A DNA stretch of 42,443 bases, taken from Pirellulaceae bacterium. GTDB lineage: Bacteria > Planctomycetota > Planctomycetia > Pirellulales > Pirellulaceae. The notes below the pieces were generated by a model. The model ran no database searches. It had not been told where the DNA came from and worked only from the letters and a program-made list of their open reading frames with translations. A program made the translations under genes and the position numbers. Position 1 is the first letter of the stretch. Every line of letters starts with the position of its first letter. Positions 1-8,431 of this stretch are shown piece after piece. Location: positions 1 to 42,443 of the forward strand of contig JADHUC010000067.1 in NCBI GenBank assembly GCA_016784735.1, given 5' to 3'.

Positions 1-78
1 GCTGTGCCGGGGGGCTCGTTGATGAGTAAGCCGACGTGGTCGAATGCCTTCGGGTGTTCCACCACGTCGGCTTTTTTT
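1..78 (+). ncRNA. Structured leader RNA with terminator, copy 1 (5' end cut by window)
   Basis: First of four copies of a conserved leader. The window starts inside it, so the GACTAGATA core seen in the other copies is missing. Visible parts are a short CGG/CCG-type hairpin remnant, the CTCG-TTGA-TGAG hairpin (15-26), the GTAAG linker and a long terminator hairpin (30-71) whose inner stem is capped by TTCG. The downstream gene is the SPFH protein at 245. The sequence after the T-run (about 78-115) is also nearly identical to that after copy 2, so conservation extends past the terminator. Function is inferred; the repeat and the folds are seen directly. Confidence 0.8.
30..78 (+). terminator. 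Intrinsic terminator of leader copy 1
   Basis: An 11-bp perfect stem (30-40 with 61-71) is followed by seven T. The inner loop can pair further (GCC-TTCG-GGT). It lies 167 nt before the SPFH start, so read-through would be needed to express that gene from a promoter upstream of the leader. Confidence 0.8.
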
Positions 79-244
79 GTTCTTGTCGGCCGCCGTGGTC
101 CGGACGAACGATCCTTTTACAGAAACGTGCAGAGACATGTTAACGACCCATGACACGCTGGTCGTCACGCTGCACGAGGCGCTAATCAGGGACCTGTTGT
201 TATTCTGACAACTGGCCCAAACTTTTTTCAAGGAGAACTTGATC

Positions 245-1222
245 ATGTTCGAAAACATATCCATCTACGAAGGAGTTGGCATAGCAATCGGGGCGATCGC
301 ACTGATCGCGGTGATCGCAGCGCTAACATCCACCTTCTTCACGGTGGAGCAGCGCACGACTGCCATCGTGCAGCGCCTCGGGAAATTCGTGCGGGAAGCC
401 GGGCCAGGCCTCAACATCAAGGTCCCCTTCCTCGACAGGGTGGTAGGGCGCATCAATCTGCGGGTCCAGCAGTTGGACGTCAAGATCGAGACCAAGACCG
501 AGGACAACGTGTTTGTCCAGATGGTCGTCGCCGTACAGTTTTTCGTTCTGCCGGAGAAGGTCTACGACGCGTTTTATAGGCTCGATGACGCGCGCCGGCA
601 GATTACGTCGTACGTCTTCGACGTCGTTCGGGCTCAGGTGCCCAAGATCAAGCTCGACGACGTCTTCGAGAAGAAGGACGATATCGCCGACATCGTCAAA
701 GCCGAACTCAGCCAGGTGATGGAAGGCTTTGGTTACGGGATCCTCAAGGCGTTGGTCACCGATATCGATCCGGATCCGAAGGTGAAACAGTCGATGAACG
801 AGATCAACGCGGCCCAGCGGATGCGGGTGGCGGCGACCGAGAAGGGGGAAGCAGACCGAATCCTCAAGGTCAAGGCGGCCGAAGGCGACGCACAAAGTAA
901 GGCCTTGCAGGGGCGGGGCATTGCCGATCAGCGGCAGGCCATCGTCGCGGGGCTGCGAGATTCCGTGGACGAGTTCCAGAGGTCCGTGCCAGGCACGACG
1001 GCGAAGGATGTGATGAACCTCGTCCTGATGACCCAATACTTCGACACGCTCAAGGAAATCGGCGGCTCGTCGCGGTCGAATACGATCATGATTCCGCATT
1101 CGCCCGGCAGTCTTGCTAGCCTGAGCGAGCAAATTCGCAACGCTATGATCGAGGCCAATCAGACGACCGAGGGATCCAGAATCAGGCCAGATGCCTTGGT
1201 GGGCACCGGCAACGGCGACTGA
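245..1222 (+). CDS. SPFH/Band 7 (stomatin-prohibitin-like) membrane protein
   Basis: A 325-residue SPFH-domain protein. One N-terminal hydrophobic segment (about residues 8-30) precedes FFTVEQRTTAIVQRLGKF, a typical start of a Band 7 domain. The domain runs to about residue 190 and is followed by the Glu/Ala/Lys-rich helical stretch (AATEKGEADRILKVKAAEGDAQ) typical of stomatin and QmcA-like proteins. These proteins oligomerise on the inner membrane and are linked to membrane microdomains and quality control by membrane proteases. I chose ATG 245, with AAGGAG at 230-235; a TTG two codons upstream is less likely. It is the first gene after leader copy 1 and is followed 39 nt later by the YHS-like gene. 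The substrate or partner is unknown. Family assignment is firm; the stress role comes from context. Confidence 0.9.
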   Translation: MFENISIYEGVGIAIGAIALIAVIAALTSTFFTVEQRTTAIVQRLGKFVREAGPGLNIKVPFLDRVVGRINLRVQQLDVKIETKTEDNVFVQMVVAVQFFVLPEKVYDAFYRLDDARRQITSYVFDVVRAQVPKIKLDDVFEKKDDIADIVKAELSQVMEGFGYGILKALVTDIDPDPKVKQSMNEINAAQRMRVAATEKGEADRILKVKAAEGDAQSKALQGRGIADQRQAIVAGLRDSVDEFQRSVPGTTAKDVMNLVLMTQYFDTLKEIGGSSRSNTIMIPHSPGSLASLSEQIRNAMIEANQTTEGSRIRPDALVGTGNGD

Positions 1223-1261
1223 GGAATCGAGGAACGACCGACAATTGAGGGGCAATGAATC

Positions 1262-2029
1262 ATGTCGTCAGTAGACCAACTCGTCGAGCGTCTCGCCGCT
1301 GAGGTTGCCGCCGCCACGGAGCGAGTCCACGTGCTCCAAGAGGAGGCGGCCGAAGTCTTTCTTGGCCAGGAGCAGCGATTTGAGCGTTTCCTTTCTCTGA
1401 CGGAACGCATCCACGCGATCTTGCAGCCACGCATCGAGGCGTTCACGAAGGTGGACGTTTTCAAGGACATCAAGCAGAACGTGAGCCTGGAACTGCGAGG
1501 CCCCGAGGGCCGGGGATTTCACGGGAGAACGACAACGCTCTCCGTTCCCTCTTCCGACGCGTGTTCGGGGAAGGTTGAACTGTCCTTTCGCCTGGGGCAT
1601 GACGGCTCCATCGAAAACGCCATCATGGACTATCGCCTGGAGATCCTTCCCATCTTTATCAAGTTCGACAGCCACGATCAACTGGTCATCCCGATCGACA
1701 ACCCCCGCGAGGATGCCATCGCCGCGTGGATCGATGACAAGCTCGTTGGGTTCACTCGAACGTACTTCGAGTTGTATTTTACGAAGCAATACCAGAAGGA
1801 GAGCTTCGAGATGGACCCCGTGATGAACATCCGGTTTCCGAGAGCGTTTGCCGCGGGAAACAAGAAGTACCAGGGGCGAACCTATCAATTCTACACAAAA
1901 GAGTCGCTACAGGCGTTCGAAAAGGCCCCGTCGGAGTATGTCGAGACCCGTGTCGTCACGACTGCGGTCTGCGTGAACGCCAGAAACGATGAGGCGAACG
2001 ACAACCCACTCGACGAAGGAAGACTCTGA
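1262..2029 (+). CDS. Coiled-coil protein with C-terminal degenerate YHS domain
   Basis: A 255-residue protein without signal peptide. Residues 1-65 are Glu/Ala/Leu-rich and likely coiled coil; the middle (about 70-180) matches nothing I recognise. The C-terminal part (about 181-230) has the layout of a YHS domain: MDPVMNIRFPRAFAA, then YQGRTYQFYTKESLQAFEK and PSEYV. In canonical YHS domains the positions after DPV and in the YxFCSxxC segment carry metal-binding Cys; here they are Met/Asn and Tyr/Ser, so metal binding is probably lost. The gene lies 39 nt after the SPFH gene and is probably cotranscribed with it. The YHS call rests on pattern recognition and should be checked by profile search. 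Confidence 0.65.
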   Translation: MSSVDQLVERLAAEVAAATERVHVLQEEAAEVFLGQEQRFERFLSLTERIHAILQPRIEAFTKVDVFKDIKQNVSLELRGPEGRGFHGRTTTLSVPSSDACSGKVELSFRLGHDGSIENAIMDYRLEILPIFIKFDSHDQLVIPIDNPREDAIAAWIDDKLVGFTRTYFELYFTKQYQKESFEMDPVMNIRFPRAFAAGNKKYQGRTYQFYTKESLQAFEKAPSEYVETRVVTTAVCVNARNDEANDNPLDEGRL

Positions 2030-2106
2030 TGAGACGAGCCATCAGTTGGAGCAAGCAAGAGGAACTTCCGATGCACTAGCCTCTGGGAGGAAAGAAGGTG
2101 AGAGAC

Positions 2107-2361
2107 ATGATCGAGATGCGAAAAAACCGGGCGTTAGGATGTCGTGTCTACGAACCCACGCCCAAGGACATTCGACGGGCGTGTGAAGAGATTCAGACGA
2201 GGTGGTCGCCGCGAGAACGGGCCAAACGGGATCGGGGGCCGCGTGCGACGTGGTGGACGCCGCCGATGATTCGCCTGTCGGACCTCGTCGAGGCGCTCAA
2301 CGGAGAATGGGCAGACCGTCCACCGTACGCCAGTGCGGCGGGGAACGAAGCGGACCGCTAA
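2107..2361 (+). CDS. Small conserved basic protein, paralogue 1
   Basis: An 84-residue Arg-rich soluble protein with the core EPTPKDIRRACEEIQ, WSPRERAKR and ATWWTPPMIR. It is about 85% identical over its first 70 residues to the product of 6825-7046. I know no function. The EEIQxxWSPxERxxR pattern recalls short uncharacterised planctomycete proteins, but that is memory only. The ATG at 2107 corresponds to the paralogue's start and follows a GGAGGAAAGAAGG purine tract (2089-2098). It is the third gene of unit 1, and its paralogue directly follows dnaK in unit 2, so the pair probably belongs to the leader regulon. Confidence 0.7.
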   Translation: MIEMRKNRALGCRVYEPTPKDIRRACEEIQTRWSPRERAKRDRGPRATWWTPPMIRLSDLVEALNGEWADRPPYASAAGNEADR

Positions 2362-2747
2362 ACGTATGCCGCTGGCGGCGAAAGCGATGGACTAGCTCAA
2401 GACGCAGCACGTGGGCGGTTTGCTCGATCCGGTCTGTTTCACGGCCACAGGCATACCGGAGCAGCCGCGGCTACACACGACGTTACGAGTGCCGCTGGAC
2501 ACGCCACAAGCGAAGTCTCAGCCCATACTTGATCAGCGGACCCGGCAGCCACGGGACGACAGGCCCACGGGTTCACCCGCGACGGGTCCGAAGCGCGGCG
2601 AACACAAAGGCAAAGGTAAGAGCTGAGCGTCGTGCCCGCGAGTTGGCTGCTGACACGACTGACCGGACACTTGGTTTTGGAGATTTGTCCGACCCATGTT
2701 GACTGCGGCCTAGCCGCGTTAATGTCTCTTCTCGAAGGAGAACTAAC
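2362..2747 (+). other. Intergenic region, partly duplicated, no convincing gene
   Basis: The first 40 nt continue the homology with the region after paralogue 2 (7047-7115), so the duplicated segment is longer than the gene. The rest holds only overlapping open frames of low-complexity Arg/Thr/Pro composition without a good ribosome binding site, perhaps eroded coding sequence. The end (2736-2740, AAGGAG) is the ribosome binding site of the DUF3309 gene. Confidence 0.5.
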
Positions 2748-3023
2748 ATGCTTAGCGTCGTCGGAAGTATTAGTGGCGTAAGCTTCCAGCTTGCGAGGCC
2801 GGAAACGCAAGCTGGAAGCTTACGCCACGGTGATACGCCGCCACTTATTTTTCCGACGGTCCTTACTGCGATCTTGGTGGTGCTTGTGATTCTGATGCTG
2901 CTGGGTTCGCTGGGCACGTTTCCCGCGTTGGGTCACAGCAGAAACTGGGGTTATGGGCCGAGCGGCGGGCTGGGATTGGTGGTGCTGATTCTGCTCGTCC
3001 TGCTGCTGCTCGGACGCTTCTGA
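2748..3023 (+). CDS. DUF3309-family small membrane protein with in-frame palindrome insert
   Basis: A 91-residue protein with two hydrophobic helices (about 38-55 and 75-89) joined by HSRNWGYGPSGGLGL, the hallmark of DUF3309 proteins. Members of this family are usually only 50-60 residues. The extra length is the N-terminal stretch SGVSFQLARPETQAGSLRHG, encoded entirely by a 56-nt palindrome (2773-2828), so the original protein was probably MLSVV... joined to ...FPTVLTAILVV. ATG 2748 is 7 nt after AAGGAGAAC-type ribosome binding site sequence. DUF3309 genes are common near stress genes, but no biochemical role is known to me. The inserted element may have harmed the protein. Confidence 0.75.
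   Translation: MLSVVGSISGVSFQLARPETQAGSLRHGDTPPLIFPTVLTAILVVLVILMLLGSLGTFPALGHSRNWGYGPSGGLGLVVLILLVLLLLGRF
2773..2828. repeat. Palindromic element, GTGGCGTAAGCTTCC type
   Basis: Perfect 23-nt inverted arms (2773-2795 and 2806-2828) around a 10-nt loop. The same arm sequence bounds a longer element at 31482-31626. It lies inside the DUF3309 reading frame without breaking it. Confidence 0.9.
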
Positions 3024-3120
3024 TCCCAGCGGCGGAGTAAATGCAAGACAAGGCAACGGCGCGAGTGTCAAGCCTCGCGTTGCGGGGCGTTTGTTTCAAC
3101 CAATCGAGGAGGGATTTGTC

Positions 3121-3348
3121 ATGAGAGCTTTTCTGGTTGTTGTCGTTTTGCTCGTCGTCGGTATCGCCGGCGTGGTGTTTTACCGGGGTTGGTTCTAGCT
3201 TTCGTCGGACAGGAATAACGCGGACCACAAGGTCAATGCGACGTTCACCGTAGACGAAGACAAAATCCGGAAGGACAAGGAGAAGGTGCAAGAGTTCGGG
3301 CACGAGGCGAAGGAAACAACTGGCGAAGCGATCGATCAGATCAAGTAA
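3121..3348 (+). pseudogene. Small membrane-anchored helical protein interrupted by in-frame TAG
   Basis: The ATG at 3121 follows GAGGAGGG and starts MRAFLVVVVLLVVGIAGVVF, a single membrane helix, then YRGWF and a TAG at 3196-3198. The same frame stays open after the stop: LSSDRNNADHKVNATFTVDE, then a Lys/Glu-rich helix to TAA at 3346-3348. A one-base reversion (CAG to TAG) would restore a 75-residue protein with an N-terminal anchor and a charged, probably coiled-coil tail. I recall similar small proteins in planctomycetes. Either it is a fresh nonsense mutation, a sequencing error, or a rare read-through case. Confidence 0.7.
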
Positions 3349-3497
3349 CCGCACGTGGACCAGACGGACACGTCGACTGGCTCGAAGGGCAGTTGGATCA
3401 AATCGCCCAACTGAAGGTACCGTTGTATCTATCCACGCAAACCCGCGTTTAGCTTCTCCGCGAGACTCACGCTCACACAAAGGGCAGAACTGGACCT

Positions 3498-4505
3498 ATG
3501 AAAATAGCTGTCTTCAGCACCGAATCGTACGATCGCGAATTCCTCACGGCCGCTAACGTGGATGCCGGACATGACCTGACCTTTTATGAGCCGCGGCTGA
3601 CAGCTCATACCTGCGCGTTGGCAGCCGGGTTTCCTGCGATCTGCGCGTTTGTCAACGACCAACTCGACGCTCAGGTCCTGCCCGTGCTGGCACGGGAGGG
3701 AGTGCGACTGGTCGCCATGCGGTGTACGGGCTTCAACAACGTAGACTTGCGGGCGGCCGAACAACTCAACATGATCGTCACCCGGGTGGCGGCCTACTCG
3801 CCCTACTCCGTGGCCGAGCATGCCGTCGCCCTGATCCTGGCCTTGGACCGCAGGTTGTACAAGGCGTACAACCGTATCCGGGAGGGAAATTTCTCGCTGG
3901 AAGGGCTGATGGGGTTCGACTTGCACGGCCGCAAGGCGGGGATCGTGGGCACCGGAAAGATCGGCGCGGTGGTTGCCCGCATCCTCCACGGTTTCGGCTG
4001 CAACTTGCTGGCCTACGACGTGACCGAGAACCCCGAGGTCGAAGCTTGTGAGGTTCGCTACGTATCCAAGAGCGAGCTGCTGGCGGAGTCCGACATCATC
4101 ACCCTCCACTGCCCGTTGACGCCCGACACCTGTCACCTGATCGACGCGGAGGCGCTGGGGAGGATGAAACGCGGTGCCATGCTGATCAACACCAGCCGCG
4201 GGGCGCTGATCGATACCAAGGCGGTGATCCGGGCGCTCAAATCCGGCCGGCTCGGTTTCCTTGGGCTGGATGTCTACGAAGAAGAGGCCGACCTGTTCTA
4301 CCGGGACCTATCGAGTCGGGTGATCCAGGACGATGTCTTCTCCCGCATGCTCACGTTCCCCAACGTGATCATCACGGGGCACCAGGCATTCTTTACTCGC
4401 AACGCTTTGGATGCCATCGCCCAAGAGACCCTCCACAACATCACCCTCTTCGAACGGGGCGAGCGCCCGTCAGGGCTGATTACCGCTGAGAAGGTCCTGG
4501 CGTGA
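3498..4505 (+). CDS. ldhA: D-lactate dehydrogenase (NAD-dependent, fermentative type)
   Basis: 335 residues, normal length for the D-isomer-specific 2-hydroxyacid dehydrogenase family, LdhA branch. It would reduce pyruvate to D-lactate with NADH in the cytoplasm. Seen: MRCTGFNNVDL (75-84), AYSPYSVAEHAVAL (99-112), the Rossmann motif GTGKIG (151-156), NTSRGALIDT with catalytic Arg234, GLDVYEEE with the catalytic Glu region (256-263) and GHQAFFT with catalytic His295. The REGNFSLEGL loop is typical of LdhA rather than of phosphoglycerate dehydrogenase. ATG 3498 is the first start; the ribosome binding site is weak (AGGGCAG). It closes unit 1 and suggests fermentative metabolism under low oxygen. 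Confidence 0.93.
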   Translation: MKIAVFSTESYDREFLTAANVDAGHDLTFYEPRLTAHTCALAAGFPAICAFVNDQLDAQVLPVLAREGVRLVAMRCTGFNNVDLRAAEQLNMIVTRVAAYSPYSVAEHAVALILALDRRLYKAYNRIREGNFSLEGLMGFDLHGRKAGIVGTGKIGAVVARILHGFGCNLLAYDVTENPEVEACEVRYVSKSELLAESDIITLHCPLTPDTCHLIDAEALGRMKRGAMLINTSRGALIDTKAVIRALKSGRLGFLGLDVYEEEADLFYRDLSSRVIQDDVFSRMLTFPNVIITGHQAFFTRNALDAIAQETLHNITLFERGERPSGLITAEKVLA

Positions 4506-4517
4506 AGGAGAGAAGTA

Positions 4518-4583
4518 GTGAAAGGCCGAATCGAGGAGGATGTCGGCTCGCGCACCGGCAACGACGAGCTTCAAAGTCCTTGA
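4518..4583 (+). pseudogene. CsbD-like stress protein, N-terminal remnant
   Basis: A 21-codon frame starting at GTG 4518, with GGAG nearby, reads VKGRIEEDVGSRTGNDELQ before TGA. This resembles the first repeat of CsbD-like general stress proteins (KGRxEExxGxLTGxDxLxxEG). The usual 60-70 residues are missing, so it is probably a truncated remnant. The match is short and should be taken as suggestive. Confidence 0.45.
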
Positions 4584-4630
4584 GCGGTGACAATCGCCAA
4601 TGATGCGAAATGTGGAAGGAAGGAGTCCTA

Positions 4631-4658
4631 TTGCATTTCCCGCTCACCGGCGTACAAT
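4631..4658 (+). promoter_or_regulatory. Candidate sigma70-type promoter of leader copy 2
   Basis: TTGCAT (4631-4636) and TACAAT (4653-4658) are separated by 16 nt. Equivalent boxes occur before copies 3 and 4 at nearly the same distance from the GACTAGATA core (65, 75 and 66 nt), which supports the call. Confidence 0.6.
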
Positions 4659-4713
4659 CATAGCAGTGGAAGGGTTCCGGCGGAATTGATCGCCCCTTTC
4701 CAACGAGATTGTC

Positions 4714-4816
4714 GGATGACTAGATAGAGAGCAACTTGGCCGTGCCAGGGGGCTCGTTGACGAGTAAGCCGACGTGGTCGAATACCTGCGGGTTTTCGGC
4801 CACGTCGGCTTTTTTT
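4714..4816 (+). ncRNA. Structured leader RNA with terminator, copy 2 (upstream of dnaK)
   Basis: Full conserved region: GGATGACTAGATA (4714), AGCAACT, a TGGC-CGT-GCCA hairpin (4738-4747), GGGGGCTCGTTGACGAG hairpin, GTAAG, then the terminator. With the candidate promoter the leader would be about 150 nt. Between promoter and core there is a further possible hairpin, GGAAGGG with CCCCTTTCC. dnaK starts about 60 nt after the T-run. Role is inferred: transcription attenuation or a small RNA. Confidence 0.85.
4768..4816 (+). terminator. Intrinsic terminator of leader copy 2
   Basis: GCCGACGTGG pairs with CCACGTCGGC, the stem continues through CGAA/TTCG, the inner ACC-TGCG-GGT can form a UNCG-type tetraloop hairpin, and seven T follow. 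Confidence 0.85.
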
Positions 4817-4876
4817 GTTCTTGTCGGCCGTTGTGGTCCGGACGAACGATCCTTTCAAACAAAGGTGCATGATCAA

Positions 4877-6805
<1,929 letters not shown>

Positions 6806-6824
6806 AGGAAAGGAGGTGAGGAAC

Positions 6825-7046
6825 ATGATCGCGATGCGAAAGAATCGGGTGTTAGGACGTCGCGTCTACCAACCGACACCCAAGGACATTCGACGGGCGT
6901 GTGAAGAGATTCAGGCCACCTGGTCGCCGCGAAAACGGGCCAAACGGGATCGGGGGCCGCGTGCGACGTGGTGGACTCCGCCGATGATTCGCGTGTCGGA
7001 CCTCGTCGAAGCGATCAACGGAGAATGGGCAGACAGTCCACCGTAG
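6825..7046 (+). CDS. Small conserved basic protein, paralogue 2
   Basis: A 73-residue paralogue of the protein at 2107, with QPTPKDIRRACEEIQ, WSPRKRAKR and ATWWTPPMIR. An almost ideal ribosome binding site (AAGGAGGTGAGG) precedes ATG 6825, 20 nt after the dnaK stop, so it is surely cotranscribed with dnaK. A TAC-to-TAG change relative to paralogue 1 ends it 11 codons earlier, but the conserved core is intact. DNA similarity continues about 70 nt past the stop, showing a segmental duplication. Function unknown; the composition (many Arg, Trp pair) could suit nucleic-acid or protein binding, but this is speculation. Confidence 0.75.
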   Translation: MIAMRKNRVLGRRVYQPTPKDIRRACEEIQATWSPRKRAKRDRGPRATWWTPPMIRVSDLVEAINGEWADSPP

Positions 7047-7139
7047 GCCAGTGCGGCAAGGAACGAGGCGGAACGCTAATCGCATGCGGCTGGCGGAAAA
7101 AGCGATGGACTAGTGCTTTGTCCATGCTTAATTTTGGGG

Positions 7140-7202
7140 TGAGCGAATGGGCGCTAGTCCTCGGTGGTATTGAAATACCGGTGGCTAGCGCCATTCCGCT
7201 CA
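7140..7202. repeat. Palindromic element, TGAGCGAATGG type
   Basis: Long imperfect inverted repeat: TGAGCGAATGGGCGCTAG on the left pairs with CTAGCGCCATTCCGCTCA on the right, with GGTGGTATT/AATACCGG arms inside. It abuts the BMC remnant and probably interrupted that gene. I recall similar palindromes in other Pirellulales genomes. Confidence 0.8.
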
Positions 7203-7266
7203 GTTCGGGTTTGCTGGCCGCCATCGACGCCATGGCAAAAGCCGCGAATATCCAGATTGTGAACGG
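7203..7266 (+). pseudogene. BMC shell-protein fragment
   Basis: In one frame this reads [21 protein letters not shown], nearly the same as residues of the intact BMC-H protein at 18680 ([19 protein letters not shown]); the DNA is also closely similar over about 55 nt. The N-terminal part is replaced by the palindrome at 7140-7202, and the C-terminal part of the BMC fold is gone. It is therefore a relic of a second shell gene in unit 2. Confidence 0.75.
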
Positions 7267-7302
7267 TCTGTGGCGCCCCTCGTCACAGCGGAGGATTCGA
7301 TC

Positions 7303-8412
7303 ATGAAATGGTCGTGGAGAATTGGTTCCTTTCGAGGTATCGGCGTCTATGTGCATGCCACGTTCTTGATCCTGATCGGCTTTGTCGTCCTGAGCCACTG
7401 GTCGCAAGGGCACAGCCTCGAAGGCACCCTGGCCGGCGTCGGATTCATCGTGGCCCTCTTTGCGTGCGTGGTGGCGCACGAGTTCGGGCATGCCTTGATG
7501 GCGGCCAAGTACGGTATCAAAACCCGCGACATCACGCTGTTGCCTATCGGTGGAGTCGCGCGTTTGGAACGGATGCCCGACGACCCGCGGCAGGAGTTGT
7601 GGGTGGCGCTGGCGGGTCCCGCCGTGAATGTCGTCATCGCGGTGGTGTTGTTTGCCTTGTTGGAGTTCACCGCGACTCGAACGCCCTTCAGTCAGTTGAG
7701 CGTGACCAGCGGCCCCTTCCTGCAGCGACTGATGGTCGTCAACGTGTTCCTGGTCGTGTTCAACATGCTCCCGGCATTTCCTATGGACGGCGGACGCGTG
7801 CTGCGCGCGATTCTGGCCACGGGGATGGAGTACACACGAGCGACGCACATCGCGGCGACCATCGGGCAGGCGATGGCGCTGCTGTTCGGGTTTGCCGGAT
7901 TCTTCGGCAATCCCTTTCTGTTGTTCATCGCGCTCTTCGTGTGGATCGGTGCCGCGCAAGAGGCCAGCATGGCCCAGATGAAATCGGCGCTCAGCGGGAT
8001 CCCGGTCGCGCGCGCCATGCTGACCGATTTTCGGACCTTGTCGCCGCAGGATACGCTGCACCGCGCCGTCGAACTACTCTTGAGCGGTTCGCAGCACGAT
8101 TTCCCGGTTCTCGATGGCGAGCGCGTCGTGGGGGTCCTGACGCGTGCCGATCTGCTCGTCGCGTTGGCCCAGCGAGACCTGGATTCACGGGTCGAGGACG
8201 TGATGCGCCGTGAGTTTGAGACGGTCGATGCGGCCGAGATGCTGGAGACTGCTTTTCGGCGGTTCCAGACTTGCCACTGCGAAACCCTGCCGATCCTGCG
8301 CGGGGGTGCCCTTGTCGGACTCGTGAGCCTGGACAACGTGGGTGAGTTTGTGGCCATCCGGGCCGCCGTGGAAAGCGCAAAGGCGGGCCGCCGGAAAGTA
8401 GTCGGTGCGTGA
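7303..8412 (+). CDS. Site-2-protease-like M50 metalloprotease with CBS domains
   Basis: 369-residue integral membrane zinc protease. HEFGH (59-63) and NMLPAFPMDGGRVLRA (about 154-169) give the zinc ligands, with Asp162. Several hydrophobic segments span residues 12-220. The C-terminal part (about 235-355) holds two CBS motifs (VARAMLTDFRTLSPQDTLHR; VEDVMRREFETVDAAEMLE), which in this family bind adenine nucleotides or regulate activity. Such proteins cut membrane-embedded substrates such as anti-sigma factors; the substrate here is unknown. ATG 7303 follows GGAGG with 9-nt spacing. The next gene, cardiolipin synthase, begins at or just after its stop, so both act at the membrane in one operon. 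Confidence 0.92.
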   Translation: MKWSWRIGSFRGIGVYVHATFLILIGFVVLSHWSQGHSLEGTLAGVGFIVALFACVVAHEFGHALMAAKYGIKTRDITLLPIGGVARLERMPDDPRQELWVALAGPAVNVVIAVVLFALLEFTATRTPFSQLSVTSGPFLQRLMVVNVFLVVFNMLPAFPMDGGRVLRAILATGMEYTRATHIAATIGQAMALLFGFAGFFGNPFLLFIALFVWIGAAQEASMAQMKSALSGIPVARAMLTDFRTLSPQDTLHRAVELLLSGSQHDFPVLDGERVVGVLTRADLLVALAQRDLDSRVEDVMRREFETVDAAEMLETAFRRFQTCHCETLPILRGGALVGLVSLDNVGEFVAIRAAVESAKAGRRKVVGA

Positions 8413-8431
8413 AGAGAGGCAGGGCCGGTCG

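Noticed and set aside
137..208. 23-codon upstream frame (MLTTHDTLVVTLHEALIRD) between leader 1 and the SPFH gene
   Set aside because: No clear ribosome binding site and no equivalent in the other three leaders; could be a regulatory short frame but unsupported.
1159..2076. Several minus-strand frames over the SPFH and YHS-like genes
   Set aside because: Shadow frames of the plus-strand genes, with no domain or ribosome binding site.
4714..4770. Likeness of the leader core to the c-di-GMP-I (GEMM) riboswitch (GGGCAAC, hairpin, GACGAGTAAGCC)
   Set aside because: Only a loose resemblance: the conserved GACGCAAAGCC junction and the tetraloop-receptor arrangement are not present, and GGGCAAC itself is not kept in copies 2 and 4.
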